A DNA stretch of 64,000 bases from Welwitschia mirabilis (Eukaryota > Gnetophyta > Gnetopsida > Welwitschiales): the NCBI GenBank assembly GCA_051453625.1, contig JBOZIK010000001.1:109852539-109916538 (forward strand), given 5' to 3'. Shown here in pieces: positions 45,597 to 57,999 of this stretch (positions within the stretch are counted from its first letter, which is position 1; each line of letters opens with the position of its first letter). The notes under the pieces were generated by a model. That model searched no databases and was not told the origin of the DNA. It saw only the letters and a list, made by a program, of their open reading frames with translations. The position numbers and the translations under genes were made by a program.

Positions 45597-46508
45597 NNNN
45601 NNNNNNNNNNNNNNNNNNNNNNNNNNNNNNNNNNNNNNNNNNNNNNNNNNNNNNNNNNNNNNNNNNNNNNNNNNNNNNNNNNNNNNNNNNNNNNNNNNNN
45701 NNNNNNNNNNNNNNNNNNNNNNNNNNNNNNNNNNNNNNNNNNNNNNNNNNNNNNNNNNNNNNNNNNNNNNNNNNNNNNNNNNNNNNNNNNNNNNNNNNNN
45801 NNNNNNNNNNNNNNNNNNNNNNNNNNNNNNNNNNNNNNNNNNNNNNNNNNNNNNNNNNNNNNNNNNNNNNNNNNNNNNNNNNNNNNNNNNNNNNNNNNNN
45901 NNNNNNNNNNNNNNNNNNNNNNNNNNNNNNNNNNNNNNNNNNNNNNNNNNNNNNNNNNNNNNNNNNNNNNNNNNNNNNNNNNNNNNNNNNNNNNNNNNNN
46001 NNNNNNNNNNNNNNNNNNNNNNNNNNNNNNNNNNNNNNNNNNNNNNNNNNNNNNNNNNNNNNNNNNNNNNNNNNNNNNNNNNNNNNNNNNNNNNNNNNNN
46101 NNNNNNNNNNNNNNNNNNNNNNNNNNNNNNNNNNNNNNNNNNNNNNNNNNNNNNNNNNNNNNNNNNNNNNNNNNNNNNNNNNNNNNNNNNNNNNNNNNNN
46201 NNNNNNNNNNNNNNNNNNNNNNNNNNNNNNNNNNNNNNNNNNNNNNNNNNNNNNNNNNNNNNNNNNNNNNNNNNNNNNNNNNNNNNNNNNNNNNNNNNNN
46301 NNNNNNNNNNNNNNNNNNNNNNNNNNNNNNNNNNNNNNNNNNNNNNNNNNNNNNNNNNNNNNNNNNNNNNNNNNNNNNNNNNNNNNNNNNNNNNNNNNNN
46401 NNNNNNNNNNNNNNNNNNNNNNNNNNNNNNNNNNNNNNNNNNNNNNNNNNNNNNNNNNNNNNNNNNNNNNNNNNNNNNNNNNNNNNNNNNNNNNNNNNNN
46501 NNNNNNNN
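45597..46508. other. assembly gap (912 N) inside the full-length LINE
   Basis: Falls between RT and zf-RVT of ORF2. Flanks do not repeat each other. Confidence 0.95.
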
Positions 46509-47000
46509 TACATTATTCCAAGGCTTTAATAGTCTCATAAAGAAGCTAAACTCCAAATGGCATCTCAACTAGATGGAAGAAAAATGGAAATAATTTTCGA
46601 AGGAAGTTTTGAGGATTAAATCTCATCCTAAAACCAAACTTTTCTTTTGATGTCTTATTTATCAAGGGCTTCTTATGGCTCATTGTCTTCAGCTTTTGGG
46701 AGTAGATCATCCTTTATGTCATCTGTGTTAAGATATATAAACCTTTTAACATATGTTTTGGGATTATCGCNNNNNNNNNNNNNNNNNNNNNNNNNNNNNN
46801 NNNNNNNNNNNNNNNNNNNNNNNNNNNNNNNNNNNNNNNNNNNNNNNNNNNNNNNNNNNNNNNNNNNNNNTTTATGTCATCTGTGTTAAGATATATAGAC
46901 CTTTTAACATATGTTTTGGGATTATCGCATTGCTAGGCATGTTTGGAATTTGATCAAACGTATTAGCATACTAAATAATCCTCTTTAGTATTTTAATTTT
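46509..47000 (+). pseudogene. LINE zf-RVT domain remnant
   Basis: After the gap the frames show KTKLF, a leucine-rich stretch and HPLCHLC, then HMFWDY and A-R-H-V-W-N-L. This corresponds to the C-x-x-C .. H-x-x-x-x-C zinc pattern at the C-terminus of plant LINE ORF2. The 100-N gap at 46,771 splits it, but the sequence left and right of the gap is the same, so the domain is probably continuous. Confidence 0.8.
46771..46870. other. assembly gap (100 N), probably an unmerged overlap
   Basis: The 58 bases on either side (46,713-46,770 and 46,871-46,928) are the same except for one base. Confidence 0.95.
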
Positions 47001-47381
47001 ATAAAATTAGAAGATCCTCCAGACATATTCTTCAAGCATGATTGAAATATCTTAATCCTGTAATGTGTCCACTTTATTTGGAAATATTAATGTCATGCTT
47101 GGATTAATAAGGATTCTCTTCAAGAATCCTCCATAGTCATCAAATTTTTAGTTCTCATGCAGTCCTTCTTTAATATGAAGCTTTAGATCTTCATGTAGAT
47201 TAGAAAATTCTAAAACTCCACTATACTAAGTTCCTCTAAAAATCTATTGTTTTTTAGTTCCTAGTTCTCTTTAATCCCCTAGTGCTAGTAAACATCTCGG
47301 TGAATGTGGTTACTTTATATTTATTTTAGGCTCTGCTAAGCTATTCTCTTTTGTCAAGATTTTTCTCTACCTTAACAATCC

Positions 47382-49600
47382 CCTGTTCAGTATTCATTTG
47401 TCTCATTTCTATAGAAAGAATATGGATTATAAGGTTTTGATGCACTTCGAAATTCTCCTTAAAAATTTGATTTTCTGTGTCTTAGATTTTGTGGATTGAA
47501 AAGGATTTCTTAGCTAGTTTTCCTTTAGTTTTATCATAGATTGAACTTACTATTTTATTATTTTCAAAAGGCTTTTGTTAACTATTTTGAGAGACAATTA
47601 GATTCTCATCTTTTCAAGAGCTTGAGGAACTGTAATTCTTAGTTTAAAACATAGTTAAATAGAGCTTAAAAACATAATTCTTATCTATATTTATATCTTT
47701 TTTAAATGTCCTTTAAAACATAATAATATAGATATGTAAAAAGATTTCAGTATAGAGATTTTAATTTCAAAAATTCTAAATCATCAAGTTCAAGGGTATT
47801 ATTTTTAATTCAAATTCTATTAGACAATTGACAACTCTCAGTTGCAAGATTTTCTAACCTCTTACCTACACTCTAAACTAAAAATCTTACTTCTATTTCC
47901 TTACATTACAGGATTCACCAATCTTTCAATAATGGGTTCAATTACTTAGCTTTTCCAACTATGAGTTTGATCTTTTCTAGGTTCTATGCTATTACTCTTA
48001 CTCTTCCCTAATAGTCCTAATGTTTTTTATGTTCTACCTAATCACTTTTCTTCCATAACATCATCAAATGTGCTAACTTTAGTGATGTTCTTGCATCTCG
48101 AGAACTAAAGTAAGAACCACTTTTACCATAATTTATAGTAATTGTAGATAAAAATAAGGATATTCAAAGAACATATAGTCTAAATAATGTAGCAATAATA
48201 AAAGTAAGAAGAGTTAAAGAATAGTGGTAAGAAATTCATTTACAGTAATTGCAAAGGTGATAAACTTTTAAACCTAATGTTATGAGATTGGGGTTATCTC
48301 CACCAAGAGTATTATATTATAAAAGAATATGTGTTCTATTCTACTAGAAAGCTAGGACACTTTTGCTCTAGAAGAGTAGTTGATTTGGTTATCTAGACAT
48401 TATAGATGAGGTTGCTGTAATGTCCTTAAATGCCTTTTTCTTTGATCAAATTACTTGGTTTATTTATGGTGGTGTCATACATTAGAAAAAATTAAAAATA
48501 AGAATGTCACTTATACATCTCAGTTAGGATATAAGGCATATTAAGTAGCTAGATATTGTAATAAAAAATTCACCTATTTGCAAATTAGAAAAGAAGTAGA
48601 GCCAAGTCACTTGACTTCTTTTTGTTATGGTATTTGCAACTTTTAAAGTTTTCTCAAACATCTTAAGGTTCCCAAACATCCTATCAATATGGAGTGACCA
48701 ATGAGAATTTCAAGATGTAAGTGATAAGGCTGTATTATAGGTTACATTATGGTAATTTCAAGATTTACTTAAAAAACCATAGCAACCCATGAAGTTTAGC
48801 AAGTAAATCTTGAAACTTCCTAGATGAAAGCCAAAAGATGCTTGTGATGACTCAAGTGCTATGATCAACTTAGTAAGGGGTAAGGTACTAAAGATGCAGC
48901 TATAATAACTAATGTAATAAGACCATTTTTCAATTTAACTTGATGCTTAAAATAGTCACTCATCATTAAAACCCTTGGGATTATCACAATATAACTAGGT
49001 GCCAATTAAATATATCTCATTGTTATCTAAATTAGACATAGGAATGATGATGGACAATATGATAACTTGTTTTCTTATTATTAATTAGGTTTTATTTTTA
49101 GGATTCATTTATTATTGGGTAGATTTTAGTTTACTTGATTTACTATTCTTTAAATTTAAATTTTAATTTAATTTAAATTCATGGAGAAGAAGCAACTTCT
49201 TACAACTACATATTATGTGCTAAGGTAAGAGCTTTCACCTATTCCTATTTTCTTGCCCTTGATTTAGTCTTTTTGATGCCTCTGTTTTCTATGTTTCTTC
49301 CATTTGAATACCTTTAATATTTTTCTCATGCTATTAACTATTTCAATTTTAGATAAGTCAACTACATGAAAATCTAAAATCCCTAGTTTTGTATGAATTT
49401 TCCTGGATTTAACTAAAGGCTTTATACCTTGAGAGTTGATTGACTGAGACTAAGTTTATTGATGTAGGTGCTTCTTGATGTTGAGATCAATGCTCTAGAC
49501 ATGAAAGGATTCATGTTAAGAAAAGTAGCTTCCTTTTGCAACTTGTTTTTGGACTTGGTTTAGTCCACATACTTAAATATATCTACATTTTATTTATAAA
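47382..49600. repeat. M module, copy 3
   Basis: Continuation of the second large segment after the LINE. It matches 5,270-6,950 through gattataaggttttgatgc, gcttaaaaacataattctta and tgatgttcttgcatc. The copia site is empty here. It carries the exon/intron-like block at 49,181-49,352. Confidence 0.75.
49181..49352 (+). other. exon/intron-like block in M, copy 3
   Basis: ATGGAGAAGAAGCAA block of 44 bases, donor GTAAGA at 49,225, a 128-base interval and the acceptor ttcaattttag ending at 49,352. It is the same design as at 6,460, 19,517 and 62,744. Confidence 0.4.
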
Positions 49601-49746
49601 CAAATATTTCAATTTTGGATCCCATTCTCACAGAAAATAACAGACTAGAATAACTACTTGAATAACACATAAAGAGTTGATGGACTAAACAAAGAACTAC
49701 AAGAGATGATGAAAACAGATAAAAGTTGATGGACTAGAATAACTAC

Positions 49747-49989
49747 TTGAAAAAACAGGATCACTATATAAAAGTTAAATTCTTTAGTAAAAGTCTATCC
49801 CATGCAGTTATAAATGGTCAAGATGGCATGATCCTTATCATGAACAAAGCTTTAGCTACTGCACATGTAAAAAAATGGAGGCTAGAATTAAGAAGAGTTA
49901 AGCACTCTCATTATGGCACACATCCAACTCTTTATGGAAACATCCTAAGTAAGTTTATTCTCATGCAAGTACAAAGTCAGTCAATTTAA
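49747..49989 (+). CDS. short conserved open frame in U (hypothetical)
   Basis: 80 codons from ATG, including KFFSKSLSHAVINGQDGM and HYGTHPTLYGNILSKF. The copy at 7,010-7,250 has the same wording but a frameshift near 7,095 and several stops. Composition is protein-like for this AT-rich window, but no domain is recognised. It may be an exon of a decayed gene or chance. Confidence 0.25.
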   Translation: MKKQDHYIKVKFFSKSLSHAVINGQDGMILIMNKALATAHVKKWRLELRRVKHSHYGTHPTLYGNILSKFILMQVQSQSI

Positions 49990-51705
49990 GGGGTCAAATG
50001 ATTGTGTTATAGCAATATATTGAGAGAATGATGGCTCTATGAAATTATACAAAGTGTAATCCATTCATCTTCTGAGGTTTCAATTTAGATAAACATGAAT
50101 TTGTAAAGTTGCATTAAAATTAAGGTTAATTAAATAAAACATTGATGCTTCTCTTCATTTTGGTGTTTCTTAGGTTTCATATTATTTGATGAATGTTATC
50201 TTTGATTATCAAAATAATGCCGAAGTTCTTTGTTTTAGTGAATTTATATTCATAAGTTTTCTCTCAAGTTTTGCATTGATTTGATACAATGATAAAAGCT
50301 TTATGGATCATAGACTTAAGGTTATATCCTATTTGATGTTTTTAATTATGTTATGCTTTAGATATGTATTTTTCTTATCAGAGGAAGTTCAAATAAAGAT
50401 AACAATCAATTAAAAACAAAGATCTCCTTTTCTAGTCATATAAAATGATGTCCTTTTGGGAAGTTTTTTGGCTAATTAGTTCTATTTTTAAAAGAATAAC
50501 TATCTTTAAGATATATTCCATCCTTCAATAATTAAGGGTGTTTGATCTCAAGGGTGTTTAGGCTCCTAAAGTTTCATGTAAGAATTCCTCTTCTAAGATG
50601 TTGATTTCTTAGTAACATGAACTCTTGTAGCTCATGAGTTATTATGTAACTCAAGTATTTTTTTGCCCCAATTTGTGTCCTTTATTTGTGAATAATTGAT
50701 TTTTGGTGTTTTATTCTGAGGGATTTAATGTACACACAGTTATTTATGTTTTAATGTTAAGGCTTTTTAAATAATTTAGATATCAAGTAATGATTCCCAA
50801 AGATTAAAAAATTGATTCTCATGTATGATGTGATCATAAGCCTCTCTTGTCTAGCTTTTTCTATTTGTAAATATTTTAGTAAATATTCTTACTATATTCA
50901 CTAAATTTACTAAAAGTTGTTCTAAATAATTTAAACATTATAATGTTATAGATCATTTTTCCCAAATGATATCTTTCTTACAATATTTAGTGGAATTTCT
51001 CTTCCTTATTCACTATTTCTTAAAGAGGTTCTCTAATATTCAACATGTCTTATGAGTTATTATTTAGCAAGTTACCTATATAAAAATCAATGTTTTATTA
51101 ATAATATTTTTAAAGAGTAAAAAATTAATATTAAAGTTAAATTAAAATTGAATATTCTACTATGTCCATAAAAATCACTATGGATTTGTGGATAGGAGAA
51201 ATCTGTGTAGCATAAACTTAAATCATTTCATCATTTATAAAGGGAAAATAATCAAAAAATCTTACATAATAGCTAAAACAAATTAATGTTATTATTGAAT
51301 TTAGTATTTTATTTGATTTTTTTATTATTTCTTATTAGAGAATCTGAACTAGTGCTTTATGTGATATAAATCATAGTTCTAAGTTTCTATAAGTTCATAT
51401 TTATCTTAGAATATTAAAAAGTAAAAATATGAAATTTGGATTATTTTTCACAAAGTATTCTTGGATTTAGATAAATTTCATCCACTCATGTCTCCAACTT
51501 GTCAATGAATATATCAAAGAGAAAAGGAGAAATAGAACAATCTTTCTTGATACCCATAAAGTTATGAAAGACTACTGTATCTTAAGAATTATTATCTTTT
51601 AATTGAATACTTAATGATTTGTGGAGGACCTAAATAATAAAATGTATAGACATTAGAATGTTAATATTATATAGCCAATTCCATAGTTTATTATTAATGA
51701 TAATT

Positions 51706-54045
51706 TTGGCAATTTCATCTAGACCATCCACCTCTTGGATCCTAAAGAAAATTCTAAAACTTAGACCCTTAATAATAAGATGTGTTCAAATTTTGTTATC
51801 TTCAGTCATTTGGAAAGCAGAGGGAATTCCATTCTTAACCCAAGCGACCTACCACCATCTTGTCAGAATCTATTCGAGAGTAAAATGATACTCTCTAATC
51901 TAGAACTAGTTCTCAATCCCTAAGTTTTCTTTCATCCCCTGGCTAGCTTGCCAAAACAGATTATTTACAAAAGACAAAATCTCAAGATGGATATACAGAC
52001 AGATGCTTTCTATTCTCTATGTAAGGAGGTAGTAGAAACAAGAGATCATCTAGTGTTTGAATGTCCTACTAGTGCCTTTCTGTTCAAAATAGCAATGGGC
52101 CTAGTCTATCTCCAACTGATGGTTTTCTCTTGGAAAGATACTTCAGAATGGTTCAAAAATAGATTTAGATCAAATTCTGCTCATCACAACATCCTCAAAT
52201 TTATTTTTATAGCCTTCATATACTACATTTGACAAGGAAGGAATGGAGTAATTTTTAAAAACTAATGATTATATGTTTCTCATATCCTTAGGAAAATCAC
52301 ATTCCATCTTCTAACTAGTCTGAACTCCATCCATCACCTAAAAAATACCAAGAAGAATAGAGAATGGAGCTTGTAAATGGGCATTAACCTAAGTCTGCAG
52401 GACAGAAAAATCAGCTAGATATATCTTTTGGGAGTAGGTACAAATTCAAAGTCAATTTCTTCTTAAGTAGTTATCAGAAATAATTTTCTAGATCCTGCTC
52501 TTGGATTTACAACCATTTTCTAGTCTTAATAGGAGGCATGCAATTTTACTTTTCATCTGGCTTTTAAATGTTTTAGCAGATTTTAAATAACTGGTTGAAC
52601 TAATGTCTCTCAGGTATGGGTCTAGAAAGTCGCTACTGAGGCATCCCTTTGGGGCCCAATCTAAGAAGCTAGCACTTCCCCACCTCACCAAGTTCCAGTG
52701 TAATTTCTTTCCTATTACTGCCTCCCTAGCTTCCAATGTGAGTAAGTTATAAATTTTAATATAATATTATTGAATTTTGTTCATATATCCTATGTGAGAG
52801 GACAGGTGAGGGAGACATGTTTTATCTCCAAGATTCTTTGATCCACATAAGCTAAAGAGAACAGAATTATCAATATATATGGGCCATGAGTGGCATGCCC
52901 CAGATCATTAAATCAATTAAGACCTCCTTGATTTTCTTGGGCAGAACTCCCAGTAATTAATTCAATTGGTTTAGTGACACTAATTGTTTATAGCCTCTTA
53001 CATATATTTTAATAGTGAAAAAAGCTCTATGCTATACCCAATTTTGAAAGGGCATGCATCTGAATAGTAGTACAACAACGAGGCCCTAAGGTTGCTGGCC
53101 AAAACTCCAATTGGGAAGTGTAGGTCTAAAAGGTTCCCTCTGTGATCTAAAAGGCTAGGCAGCAGTGCATGCAAGAAAACAGAGATATGGTCTATTAACT
53201 AAGGCATTCATTATGATCCAAACATAGAGCTTAACCTCAATATAAAAAACAAAAAGATCATGAACCAATGAAAAGGCCTAGAGGATGTTTGTTCTAATCA
53301 GGAAAAAATTAGATTTGTAGGTGTGATCATGTTTTACATGCTTATGTAGTTGATAACATGTGTAATTTCTAGTTCAACATATTTCAGGGTTGGCTGAAGC
53401 CATGATAGTCCTATGACATTCCCCAGAAGGTTTTAATTTTGATTTCCCAAGATAGTCCTATTTAATCTAAGCTTGATTACTAAGACTATACCCTCTCTAA
53501 AGCTATCAAGCTTGTTTGTAATGCTGGAAGGCATCTTAGGATTTCTTAAGAGTCCAAGAATTCAAGTTTTATTTAACTTCTTAAACATCTAGAGTCAGAC
53601 CTAGGAGTTAGTTTCAGATTGGATCTCAACCTCTTTAGGAATTAGACATCTTTATGCAGGTATACAGCTCCAGCTGTTTTTCTTTTTCTTATCAAATTAA
53701 GATACTCAGTCTTAGGGCTAGAGCTAGATTTAGTTTTGCAGCCTCAACTATAGTAGGACTGTAGTCCTATTATGCTTCTAGTAATCAGAGTTTTTTGTAG
53801 AGATGTAGGTTTGACAAGAAGATTCCAGTGTCTAGCGATGTCTAGGCAATCTATTCAGATAACTCTCTTTATGTCTCCTTTTTATTTGTCTTTTAGAAGG
53901 ATGTTTTCCAAGCGTTAGCCTTTAGTTTAAACCATTGGAATAGCTTTTAGTTTTGTAGGCATCCCAGCTAGATGCCTTAGTCCTCTTGTTTTTTAGTTTG
54001 TATTGTACTTTAATGAACTAGTAATGAAGCTTAACTAATTTTTAT
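51706..54045 (+). mobile_element. L1-type LINE, strongly 5'-truncated
   Basis: Inserted in U copy 2; the empty site is at about 8,945-8,990. The 5' part reads as the end of ORF2: FTKDKISRW, then LCKEVVETRDHLVFECP, the zf-RVT zinc pattern (51,990-52,080), and HHNILKFIFIAFIYYI. The 3' end (53,990-54,045) has tttgtattgtactttaatg and attcaacaaaa, typical of plant L1 tails. Roughly 1 kb in the middle (52,440-53,450) has no recognised content and may itself be an insertion. Confidence 0.8.
51900..52440 (+). pseudogene. zf-RVT domain remnant of the truncated LINE
   Basis: The open piece 51,948-52,232 covers the zinc pattern C-x-x-x-x-E-T-R-D-H-L-x-F-E-C, with the first cysteine at about 52,020. It is followed by W-K-D-T-S-E-W and a terminal W-Q-G-R-N-like block broken by a stop at 52,230. 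Better preserved than the same domain at 46,509-47,000. Confidence 0.85.
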
Positions 54046-54979
54046 TCAACAAAATTATAGTTTTCTTTTCTATGTTTTATTCTTAAGCTTGGTCGATGTA
54101 ATTTTTGAAAGTGATAAGATGGTCTATCATGGAATGACTTCATTGAAATCTTACTTGCAAGATTAAGTATGAAAAAAAAAAAATTCTAATTGAGTCACCT
54201 AAGTAAGTAGAAGTAGTAACCTAGTTTCTTACTATGCGTACTAGCCAAAAGCCTTTTAACCTGGATTACTAACAAACAACTACTACAAGCATGCATTTAA
54301 ATGAGAAGACTATGTTTTATTATATAAAACAATAAGAGTAAACATAGTAATCCAAAGTATAAGAATATCAAAAGATAAAGCCCTCAAAATAATGGAATAA
54401 TTGAGATAATACTAATGAGCCATATTCACATTATTCAAGCATTTTGTTTTTATAGGACATTTATGACATTAAAAAAAAGTTTTAATACATTAAAGAACAC
54501 TTAAATTTAACTTAATTATATTTAATTCATCATAGTAAACATAGTACAACCTTTAAATATTTACGAGTATGATTATTACGATTAGGATTAGAATCTTAAG
54601 TTAGCAAATAACTAGCACATAATGAAACAATAGGACAAATATGTGAAAATATCAATCAAATGCATAGCAACTATAAAAATAATGAAAAGATGGGAAAAAA
54701 CATAAATATAAATCCTAGAAACATAAAAAGGCATCCAAGGGATAAACCTATTAAAAACAAGAATAAATATGTAAAGGCACATAAGATTAAAAGTGAAGGA
54801 ACATCAAAGCACAAACATAAGCATAAAGTAAATATTGAAAAAAAAATAAGTCATACAATAAAATGAATATGTAATTAAAAAATCACATAAATTAAAATAA
54901 GGCATGGACATAAAAAAAGTAAAAGCAATTAAATTAGAAATTTATGCACAAATAAGAAAAAATTTGATTAAAAATTTAA

Positions 54980-56780
54980 TAAGGATTACATGTAACTACC
55001 ATTTTAAAATGCTAATAAGAAATTTAATTGCAAATAGTTATGAAAAGCTTAACATATGTTTTTCCCTTTATTAGCATTTTCTCATAATCCTATATAAGAA
55101 AACTACATTCAATGCTACTCCTTATTATATGATATGAGTTTTATACATCAGATATGGGTGTAAATATATGATTCCCTAAAATTATATCTGAGATTGGGTG
55201 CAAAAATTGGATTATCATTTGTTTCAAGTGATTGACCTTTTAAAATTTATTTTCTTTAAGTGGTTTTTGTAAAAGCTAAAAAATTAAAATTAATAATATC
55301 TAAACAAGAAGATTGTAATTATAATAGAGATGTAGAATTTAAAGAAATTAGCAAAAATATACTATATTTATTAAGCAAAGTTACATCAGTTATAGGAAGA
55401 TAATGAACACTCAAATTTTTTCTTTGGAATGGCTCTTTTAATGTAAGTTAGATATGAATACTAATGTTACCATAATTAAACAAGAAGAAGTAAAAAGGGA
55501 AAATAACTTAGTTTTTCTACAAATAGTAATTTAACAAAAGTAGATAAAGTTCTCACAAGCTATAAGTATGAATAGAAATGGACAAAAGTGCCCACCTCAT
55601 TAACCACATTAGTAAATGAAAGTCTAAGCAAAAGTTAAACTTTATAAGGGCTAATAAAGAGCATTGTTGGATTATAAGAATATGGAATACTTATAAGCAT
55701 ATTCAAAAATTATAAAAAAATGAGATAATAGATAGCATGAGTAAAATCATTTGTAATGGATTTCTGAAGAAAGAAACATGTATATAATCTTGACTCTTAA
55801 GAAAGATGGTATTCTAGAAGTCAAAAATTTTAAGATTATTAGCCTATGTAATACCTTGTCTAATGAATTTTTAAAAATTATACTCTCCATAGTGAGATTC
55901 TTGATCTATTTGGTAGTTAGGGAAAATCAATCGCACTCTATTAAAGAGTGATTTATTTAAAACTAGAAAATCTTCAATCCTAATACATCATAGTTGTTTT
56001 AAAACAAGAGATGAAGTAATGATTTTTAATTTAGGTATAGAAAAAACTTATGTTATAATGTCATGGAAGGATTTAGAAGTCATCTTAAGCATAGATGACC
56101 ATGGAACTTTCAAAAACATGAAAAGAAAGTACATGCTAATATGTAATTTTTTAAAAGAAATTAATTAATGGGATGCAATGCCATATTTGCAGTCTCACTA
56201 GATTCCTTTGTAAAATAAAAATACATGGGTAACAAAAGATAAGTTAAAATAAAGACAATATTGTAAGGATGAAGATATAATATTTTAAAGAATTAGACTT
56301 ATAGAACCAATATTCTAATATTGGATGCTTTAAAAAAATACAATGAAAAACGATTTCTAATTGTCTTTCTTTACTTAACTGAATATGTTGAGCTCTATCT
56401 ATCTTGGGGTTACTAAGAGAAAGCTAGTTAAAACATGATAGAGTAATTAATCAGACTCTTACAAATATCCAAACAAGGGCATCATGATACCATACATTAA
56501 TAAATTTGGTAAATGAAGAAGAAACAGGCATGGCAGTTACACTTAATAAGTTGAGCAACAATGTTTAGAGAAGCAGAGATACCCTTATCACCAAATGGAA
56601 ATAGATAAAGAGGAAATAGAGATTAATGCTTAATTTAGTTTCCACTATGAAGGGTAATCAGAATTAGAATCATAACGATGATATTATTTACCATTCATTA
56701 GGTTTCACCACACTAGCTTACTATTCATGGAGCAACAGTCAGACTGGGGACCAGGTTTAATTTTTTTTGGTGACAATGAT
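54980..56780. repeat. L module, copy 4
   Basis: Collinear with 9,780-11,600, beginning ggattacatgtaactacc and ending agactggggaccagg. It contains the RT remnant at 55,870-56,145 in decayed form. Confidence 0.75.
55870..56145 (+). pseudogene. LINE-RT remnant in L copy 4
   Basis: Same block as 1,601-1,880 by wording (atactctccatagtgag, atgtcatggaaggatttag). The RT motif is no longer in frame, and a base is missing near 56,125. Confidence 0.4.
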
Positions 56781-57066
56781 AACAACTATTAATTGTCTTA
56801 TTTCTGTAAAAATAATATGGATTTTGAGGTTTTAATGTGCTTAGAAATCCTTCTCAAAACTTTGATTTTCTATGTCTTATGTTTTATGGAGTGAGAAAGA
56901 TTTCTTAGTCGGTTCCCCTTAGTTTTGGCATATATTGAACTCACAGTCTCATCATTTTCAAAAGGTGTTTTGCAACTATTTTAAGAGATCATTAGGTTCT
57001 TCTCTTCTCTAGAGCTTGAGAAACCTTAATTCTTGGTTTAAGCATAGTTAAATAGAGCTTAAATAA

Positions 57067-57323
57067 TGTAAAAAACCCCTTTTGTTTGAATGAGAAAATA
57101 CAAACTTTCATTAACAAAATATTAATACATATATATATATATATATCTTATCAAACCTAAATATGTTGTAAAATCCCTAAAATAATGCTTTACAAAGGGA
57201 AACCCATGATTCTATTGCCCAGAATTATGGTGCATCACTAAAGAATTGTTGATAGTAAAAATTAAGGAATTACTAAGAGATTTATTACTCCTAAAACTCT
57301 AGATACCCATAGATTTCGTAACA
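57067..57323 (-). mobile_element. 3' LTR of the second-segment copia
   Basis: 257 bases with a TGTAA..GTAACA pattern and a short (AT)n run at about 57,128-57,146. It matches 11,869-12,148 closely in the words cccagaattatggtgcatcac and aattactaagagattt. Confidence 0.88.
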
Positions 57324-57999
57324 GCCTCACTCAAGCTGGGGTGAGCTTAGACTCCACTGTGCTTATCTCTAATGCTATGGTATTTTCCACCATCTTTTAT
57401 GCCTTCCTCAAGTTGGAATAAGATGAATCCTGATATAGATCAAAAGTGAATTAAATATTTCTACACTAAGTCCCTTTATCAATAAGTCAGCGAGCTATTT
57501 GTGTGAAGGAACAAAGTTAAGAATCGAGAGCTTTCTTTGAACATGTTCTATGATAAAATGGCAATTAAGCTTAATATGTTTTATTCATTCATGTAATACT
57601 TGATTTGATGAAATGTGCATAGAAGATCTATTATCATAGAAAATAGGAATACATTATTAATAGAGAAAGATAAATCTTTTAGAACATTATATAGCTAGAT
57701 CAATTCTATGTTATTAGTTCCATTACTCGATATTCAACTTTAGCTAATGATGGAGATACCATTTGTTGCTTCTTAGATTTCCAATTAATAGCAGCATCCC
57801 CTAGAAGAATAAGCATTCTTGAAATTGAGCACCTAAAAGTTGGATAACTAGCCTAATCTAAATCTTAATATGCCTTTAAGTTAACTAAGGCCTTGCTGAA
57901 ATAAAAATTTCCTTGTTAAGGAGATTTTATAATGTATCGTATTAGTCTTTTTACCATATGAAGATGAGAATCTCTCGATGCCTACATAAACTAGCTTAG

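Larger units (their letters stand above)
40648..47381 (+). mobile_element. L1-type LINE, full-length, with 13-bp target-site duplication
   Basis: Flanked by cctgttcagtatt at 40,635-40,647 and 47,382-47,394. The uninterrupted site is readable in M copy 1 at 5,253-5,285 (attgcctattttgtatt). Order: 5' UTR (40,648-41,292, higher GC), ORF1 remnant, APE endonuclease, RT, zf-RVT, 3' UTR. No poly-A tail is visible before the right duplication. Two gaps (45,597-46,508 and 46,771-46,870) interrupt it, the second probably spurious. All frames have stops. Confidence 0.93.
49600..54980. repeat. U module, copy 2 (with LINE insertion)
   Basis: Collinear with 6,950-9,780. It includes a duplicated agttgatggactag phrase at 49,676-49,740 and the open frame at 49,747-49,989. 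It is interrupted by a LINE at about 51,706-54,045. Confidence 0.7.

Noticed and set aside
45552-46572. Open frames above 300 codons on both strands
   Set aside because: Artefacts of the 912-N gap.
52488-52736. 82-codon minus-strand frame with FLDWAPKGC
   Set aside because: A passing resemblance to a tubulin phrase was considered, but it does not extend beyond a few residues.
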